17,883 nt of DNA from Clostridiales bacterium. GTDB taxonomy: Bacteria > Bacillota > Clostridia > Saccharofermentanales > DTU023. Location: the NCBI GenBank assembly GCA_004556455.1, contig SFGY01000020.1, positions 1 to 17,883 on the forward strand, in the 5' to 3' direction. Below are positions 13,771-17,883 of this stretch, piece by piece. Position 1 is the first letter of the stretch, and every line of letters starts with the position of its first letter. A program made the translations under genes and the position numbers. Under the pieces are notes generated by a model, which ran no database searches, was not told the DNA's origin, and saw only the letters and a list, made by a program, of their open reading frames with translations.

Positions 13771-14321
13771 TAGAACATCTAGTAAACGAGATCGAACGAT
13801 GTCTGAAAAACGATCTTCAGATCGCAGCGCTGACAATGGCACTGACATTGCCGGATACTTGCGGAAAAGTGTACCATCCACAATCGAGCGTTAGCAATCG
13901 CTACACCAGCTGGTACGACGATCATGTTCTTGCTCCCAAAAGTGAACTGACCGGAGATACTTCAAAAAGGTTTTTGGTCAGCGGCAATGTGGTCTACAAG
14001 CTGCGTTGTGCGATGCTGCACGAATCGAACCCGACAGTCGTTGGAACTGAGGAAAACATCACGCATTTTTCGCTGATCTGGCGTCCGGCATCGAGCTGTT
14101 CGCGTGTGCCGATAGAACATTGCATCGAGCTTGACGAAAATGGTGCCCCACAGCAACAAGCGATCTCTATCGATATCGTATCGCTCTGTCAAGACATTTG
14201 CGAAGCAGCCCTGTTGTATTACCGCAAAAACAAAGAGCATTTTTCTTTTAACTATCGCATAATTTCGACATCCGATCGCTTGGCAAACCTCTTTGGGTAT
14301 GACAACGAGATTAACATTTGA
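13767..14321 (+). CDS. Hypothetical protein with HEPN-like RxxxxH motif between hsdS and hsdR
   Basis: 184 aa; ATG 13767 overlaps the hsdS stop (ATGA), with TGAGGAAA upstream. The N-terminal helix (IEHLVNEIERCLKNDLQIAA) and LTLPDTCGKVY lead to RYTSWYDDHV and then VVYKLRCAMLHESNP (near 74-88). The R-C-A-M-L-H stretch is an Rx4H motif in a helix, the catalytic signature of HEPN ribonucleases. I recall a family of short uncharacterised proteins with a similar L(S)GEVVYxLR-x3-LH core. Its place, co-translated between hsdS and hsdR, is that of the HEPN anticodon nuclease gene prrC in the EcoprrI type IC operon, but it lacks PrrC's ATPase part. RNase activity and guarding by the restriction complex are inferences. 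Confidence 0.75.
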   Translation: MIEHLVNEIERCLKNDLQIAALTMALTLPDTCGKVYHPQSSVSNRYTSWYDDHVLAPKSELTGDTSKRFLVSGNVVYKLRCAMLHESNPTVVGTEENITHFSLIWRPASSCSRVPIEHCIELDENGAPQQQAISIDIVSLCQDICEAALLYYRKNKEHFSFNYRIISTSDRLANLFGYDNEINI

Positions 14322-14340
14322 ACGGAAAGGGGGCCTGACC

Positions 14341-17300
14341 GTGCCGTATTTCAACATCGTATCGCAAAGTGCAGAAAGCACCGTCGTCACCGAATACAAG
14401 CCGCAGTCGAAGCGCTCGGAGGCGTACCAGAGCGAAGCGGACTTGGAAAAGGAGTTTATCCGTCTGCTTTGCGAGCTGGGCTATGAGCGCCTGACCATCC
14501 ATAAAGAGGCTGACCTGATCGCCAATCTGCGGACGCAGCTGGAAAAGCTGAACAACTACCGCTTTACGGACGGCGAATGGAAGCGGTTTTGGAACGAGGT
14601 GCTGGCAAACACCAACTCCGGCATTCTCGAAAAGACCCGCCTGATTCAGGAGGACTATGTGCAGGTGCTCCACCGGGATAACGGGGAAAGCAAAAATATC
14701 CAGCTTATTGACAAGAAGTGCATACACAACAACAGCCTGCAGGTCATCAACCAGTATGCCATCTCCGCCGAGGAGGGCGCTGCTCACGATAACCGCTATG
14801 ATGTGACGGTGCTGGTCAACGGTCTGCCGCTGATCCATATCGAGCTAAAGCGCCGGGGCGTTCCCATTCGGGAGGCCTTCAACCAAATTGACCGCTATCA
14901 GCGGGATAGCTTCTGGGCGTCCAGCGGGCTGTATGAATTCGTGCAGATCTTCGTGATCTCCAACGGCACGAATACGAAGTACTATTCCAATACCACCCGT
15001 TTCAATCACATCAAGGACGCCAAAGCGCAGAAGGCTAAGAAGTCCAAAACCAGCAATAGCTTTGAATTCACCTCCTTCTGGGCGGACGCCAACAACCGCA
15101 TTATCCCCGATCTTGTGGACTTTACCAAGACCTTTTTCTGCAAGCACACCATTCTGAATATTCTTACCCGTTACTGTGTATTTACGGCGGAAAATATGCT
15201 GCTGGTGATGCGGCCATATCAAATCGTCGCCACCGAGCGCATTTTGAACCGCATTGAGATCGCCAACAATTATAAAAAATACGGCTCTGTGGCAGGCGGT
15301 GGTTACATCTGGCACACCACCGGCAGCGGCAAAACGCTGACTTCCTTCAAGACGGCGCAGCTTGCCACCAAGCTGAACTATATTGACAAAGTGCTTTTCG
15401 TTGTGGACCGCAAGGATCTGGACTATCAAACGATGAAGGAATATGACCGCTTTGAAAAGGGCGCTGCCAACAGCAACACCTCTACAGCGGTGCTGAAGCG
15501 TCAGTTGGAAGATGACAACGCCAAGATCATTATTACCACCATCCAGAAGCTGGCAACTTTCATCAAAAAGAACGCCGGACACAGCGTTTTTGATAAGCGA
15601 GTTGTTATCATTTTTGATGAGTGCCACCGGAGTCAGTTCGGGGATATGCATCAAGCCATTACGAAGTATTTCAAGAAGTACAACCTCTTTGGCTTTACCG
15701 GAACGCCGATCTTTGCGGTCAATGCAGGCGTGAGCAAGAATCCCACACTCCGCACGACAGAGCAGGCTTTTGGCGATCAGCTCCACACCTATACCATTGT
15801 GGACGCCATTAACGACAAAAATGTACTGCCCTTCCGGGTGGACTACATCAAAACGATGGATGCCGAGCCGGATATTGACGACAAGGAAGTTTGGGACATC
15901 AACCGGGAAAAGGCGTTTCTTGCCCCGGAACGCATCCGACTGGTCACGGATTACATTCTGACGCATTTTGACCAGAAGACCTACCGGGGTGATAAAACCT
16001 ATACATACAGCGTATTGCAGAATATCGCCGAGGTTGCCTCTGCCGGCAGCAAGCAGCAGATCGAGGAAATCAAGCAGAAGCAGCGGGTCAGCGGGTTCAA
16101 CTCCATCTTTGCCGTGTCCAGCGTGGATGCTGCAAAGCTCTACTACGCCGAGTTTCAGAGGCAAATGGCGGAAAATCCGCAGAAGCGGCTGAAAGTTGCC
16201 GTCATTTACAGCTATGGCGCAAACGAAGAAGAAACGGACGGTATCCTCGACGAGGAAAATCCGGAGGACACCTCTGCACTGGATCAGAACTCCCGTGATT
16301 ATCTGGATGCTGCCATCTGTGACTATAACCAGATGTTCCACACCAACTATTCCACAGACGGGGACAAATTTCAGAATTACTATAAGGATGTTTCCCTGCG
16401 GATGAAGAACAAGGAACTTGACCTGCTGATCGTGGTCAATATGTTCCTGACCGGCTTCGACGCCACGACGCTGAATACGCTGTGGGTGGATAAAAACCTG
16501 AAAATGCACGGGCTGATTCAAGCATATTCCCGCACCAACCGGATTCTCAATTCCATCAAGGTGTTCGGCAACATCGTTTGCTTCCGCAATCTGCAAAAGC
16601 GTACCGACGATGCAATTTCTCTGTTTGGCGATAAGGAAGCGGGCGGTATCGTCCTGATGCGCGGCTATAAGGATTACTACTTTGGCTACGAGGATGCCGA
16701 CGGAAAATATCACCCAGGCTACCAGGATATGATTGAGGAATTGACAACGAAATTCCCGCTGACAGAGGAACGCATTACCGGCGAACAGCGGCAGAAGGAG
16801 TTTATCGTTTTGTTCGGTGCGATTCTGCGTATGCGCAACCTGCTGACTTCGTTCGACGAGTTTGCCGGAAGCGAAATTTTGAGCGAGCGGGATTTTCAGG
16901 ATTATCTTGGCCGCTATCAGGATCTGCGGGACGAATGGAAAAACCGTAAGCCCGGTGGCGAAAAAGAGGACATCACGAACGATATTGTCTTTGAGATCGA
17001 GCTCATCAAACAAATCGAGATCAATATCGACTACATTCTGATGCTCGTCCAAAAGTATCACGATTCCCACTGCGACGATAAAGAAATTCTCATTACGATC
17101 CAGAAGGCAGTAGATGCAAGCCCAGAACTACGTAGCAAGAAGGCACTGATCGAAACCTTCATTGCCGGAATCAACGATGTATCAGATGTGATGCTGGAAT
17201 GGCGCACCTTTGTTGCCGAGGAAAAGGAACGGCAGCTTGTTGCAATCATTCAGGAGGAAAACCTGAAAGACGACGAGACTCGCCGCTTTATGGACAGCGC

Positions 17301-17454
17301 TTTCCGTGACGGTTCTGTCAAAACGACGGGCACAGACATTGACAAGCTGATGCCGCCGATCTCCCGTTTTGGCGGCGGGAACCGCACAGTTAAAAAACAG
17401 GCCATAATTGATAAATTGATGGCGTTCTTTAATCGATTCTTTGGGATTGGATAA
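14341..17454 (+). CDS. hsdR: Type I restriction endonuclease motor/nuclease subunit (type IC)
   Basis: 1037 aa from GTG 14341, chosen because GGAAAGGGGG (14323-14332) is well placed and EcoR124I HsdR (about 1038 aa) has matching length. An upstream ATG in frame would sit within the previous gene. Nuclease domain: D154 in NRYDVTVLVNG, and E168 and K170 in IHIELKRRG, the PD-(D/E)XK triad. Motor: TTGSGKT (326-332), DECH (426-429), GFTGTPIF (451-458), then LLIVVNMFLTGFDATTLNTL and QAYSRTNRI. The helical C-terminus ends in KKQAIIDKLMAFFNRFFGIG, as in type IC subunits. It translocates DNA with ATP and cuts at a distance from unmethylated sites. All key residues are present, so restriction should work. 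Terminator 72 nt after the stop. Confidence 0.96.
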   Translation: MPYFNIVSQSAESTVVTEYKPQSKRSEAYQSEADLEKEFIRLLCELGYERLTIHKEADLIANLRTQLEKLNNYRFTDGEWKRFWNEVLANTNSGILEKTRLIQEDYVQVLHRDNGESKNIQLIDKKCIHNNSLQVINQYAISAEEGAAHDNRYDVTVLVNGLPLIHIELKRRGVPIREAFNQIDRYQRDSFWASSGLYEFVQIFVISNGTNTKYYSNTTRFNHIKDAKAQKAKKSKTSNSFEFTSFWADANNRIIPDLVDFTKTFFCKHTILNILTRYCVFTAENMLLVMRPYQIVATERILNRIEIANNYKKYGSVAGGGYIWHTTGSGKTLTSFKTAQLATKLNYIDKVLFVVDRKDLDYQTMKEYDRFEKGAANSNTSTAVLKRQLEDDNAKIIITTIQKLATFIKKNAGHSVFDKRVVIIFDECHRSQFGDMHQAITKYFKKYNLFGFTGTPIFAVNAGVSKNPTLRTTEQAFGDQLHTYTIVDAINDKNVLPFRVDYIKTMDAEPDIDDKEVWDINREKAFLAPERIRLVTDYILTHFDQKTYRGDKTYTYSVLQNIAEVASAGSKQQIEEIKQKQRVSGFNSIFAVSSVDAAKLYYAEFQRQMAENPQKRLKVAVIYSYGANEEETDGILDEENPEDTSALDQNSRDYLDAAICDYNQMFHTNYSTDGDKFQNYYKDVSLRMKNKELDLLIVVNMFLTGFDATTLNTLWVDKNLKMHGLIQAYSRTNRILNSIKVFGNIVCFRNLQKRTDDAISLFGDKEAGGIVLMRGYKDYYFGYEDADGKYHPGYQDMIEELTTKFPLTEERITGEQRQKEFIVLFGAILRMRNLLTSFDEFAGSEILSERDFQDYLGRYQDLRDEWKNRKPGGEKEDITNDIVFEIELIKQIEINIDYILMLVQKYHDSHCDDKEILITIQKAVDASPELRSKKALIETFIAGINDVSDVMLEWRTFVAEEKERQLVAIIQEENLKDDETRRFMDSAFRDGSVKTTGTDIDKLMPPISRFGGGNRTVKKQAIIDKLMAFFNRFFGIG

Positions 17455-17508
17455 ACGGGTCTTAGGGCACCCCAGCAAGGCGAAGTAAATTGGCACAAAA
17501 TCTGCCAC

Positions 17509-17525
17509 GCTATAAGCAAAGAATA
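17509..17525 (+). repeat. Right copy of the 17-nt direct repeat
   Basis: GCTATAAGCAAAGAATA, one mismatch from the copy at 1205-1221, same orientation. It lies 55 nt after hsdR and directly abuts the terminator stem. See the left copy for interpretation. Confidence 0.4.
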
Positions 17526-17570
17526 GGCGCTGCCCCAGGCCAGTACTTTGGCCGGGGGCAGCGCCTTTTT
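17526..17570 (+). terminator. Intrinsic terminator of the hsd operon
   Basis: GGCGCTGCCCC (17526-17536) pairs perfectly with GGGGCAGCGCC (17555-17565), with an inner GGCC/GGCC stem in the loop, followed by TTTTT (17566-17570). Strong rho-independent terminator for rightward transcription. On the other strand the trailing sequence is TATTCTTTG, so it may also weakly stop the converging gene. Confidence 0.92.
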
Positions 17571-17586
17571 CACCTTCTTTTCCGCC

Positions 17587-17883
17587 TCACAGCGCCTTCA
17601 GCTTCCGGCAATATTCCGACTCCGCCATTTCCCCTGCCTGAAACGCTGCGCGCAGCTCCTCCGCCACGGCGACGATGCAATTCCATTCATCGGTGGAGAT
17701 GGTGCCCCGCTGCTTCCGGCCCTTTAGGCGGTTATAGGTGCGGGCATACTCCTTGGCGGCGGCCTCCCGCAGTTTCCGTTTCGCCGTCTCATGGGCGCCC
17801 ACGCTGCGGCAGGTCTTGCCGTGCTGGTCGAGGATGGGGCGGTCGCAATACTGGGTGTTATACCCGCCCACGGCCACGAACCA
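17587..17883 (-). CDS. DUF6076 protein, C-terminal part (5' end outside window)
   Basis: Minus-strand frame open to the right edge, 98 codons visible, beginning WFVAVGGYNTQYCDRPIL. The pattern of YCDRP followed by KTCRSVGAHETA gives two cysteines that belong to a zinc-binding motif whose first CxxC would lie just outside the window. The rest is a charged helix (AKEYARTYNRLKGRKQRG) and a C-terminal helical tail. This is the typical end of DUF6076 proteins in Clostridia, function unknown. The internal GTG at 17877 should not be taken as the start because the conserved domain continues upstream of it. It converges on the hsd operon. Confidence 0.75.
   Translation of the reverse strand, partial: WFVAVGGYNTQYCDRPILDQHGKTCRSVGAHETAKRKLREAAAKEYARTYNRLKGRKQRGTISTDEWNCIVAVAEELRAAFQAGEMAESEYCRKLKAL

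Noticed and set aside
14845..17070. A 741-codon open frame on the minus strand
   Set aside because: It lies wholly antisense to hsdR, whose motifs are unambiguous; long mirror frames are common opposite GC-biased coding sequence, and no ribosome site or known domain is seen.
1..17883. CRISPR arrays, tRNA or rRNA genes, transposases, integrases
   Set aside because: I saw no regularly spaced repeats, cloverleaf-like genes, ribosomal RNA segments or recombinase motifs in either strand.

Overview
The window looks like a piece of an accessory (defence-type) island in a gut-type Firmicute of the class Clostridia. The basis is the strong AGGAGG-like ribosome sites, occasional GTG/TTG starts, and several protein families I associate with Clostridia (DUF3990, DUF6076, DUF7695, DUF2726). 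Base composition is patchy: GC-rich macro-domain and VWA genes sit beside AT-richer membrane-protein and small hypothetical genes, as expected for assembled cargo. Family assignments are from recall of conserved motifs; no search was run.

Layout. (1) 1-1138, minus strand: a two-gene module, a DUF3990 protein (ADP-ribosyltransferase-like fold) and an overlapping downstream partner cut by the window edge. It has a sigma-70 promoter whose spacer and -10 box are covered by a perfect palindrome. (2) 1401-6698, plus strand: a run of genes that look like a wrecked restriction-modification locus. An 82-aa remnant joins the start of an SNF2-type helicase to the end of a DUF4391 protein. Next come an intact two-TM protein, a joined Mod N-terminus/Eco57I-type methylase C-terminus, and a GIY-YIG helicase joined to a type III Res subunit. 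The Res part has its own internal deletion and frame break, and its 3' end runs into a DUF2726 nuclease tail. I count five junctions, four of them in frame. (3) 6701-8984: small cargo genes, namely a zinc-ribbon protein, a macro-domain protein, a hypothetical protein, an Spx/ArsC-like protein and a Myb/HTH-like protein. (4) 9083-9718: a VWA-domain protein behind a hairpin that contains its ribosome site. (5) 9825-17570: a complete type IC (EcoR124I-like) restriction-modification operon in the order XRE regulator, hsdM, membrane-anchored hypothetical, hsdS, HEPN-like hypothetical, hsdR, terminator. (6) 17587-17883, minus strand: the end of a DUF6076 protein.

How it fits together. The hsd operon looks intact. 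HsdM has its SAM and NPPF motifs, HsdR has the nuclease triad and helicase motifs, and hsdS carries three exact 12-bp repeats encoding the LTAE spacer that sets the gap in the recognition site of EcoR124I relatives. Two extra genes are threaded into it. The one between hsdS and hsdR carries an RxxxxH motif and occupies the place that the anticodon nuclease gene prrC holds in the EcoprrI operon, so it is a candidate HEPN RNase guarded by the restriction enzyme. This is the best candidate for an undescribed system here. The second strong anomaly is the serial fusion of genes in region 2, which is either repeated natural deletion in a defence locus or an assembly artefact. A 17-nt near-exact direct repeat (1205-1221 and 17509-17525) brackets regions 2-5 and may mark the ends of the insertion.
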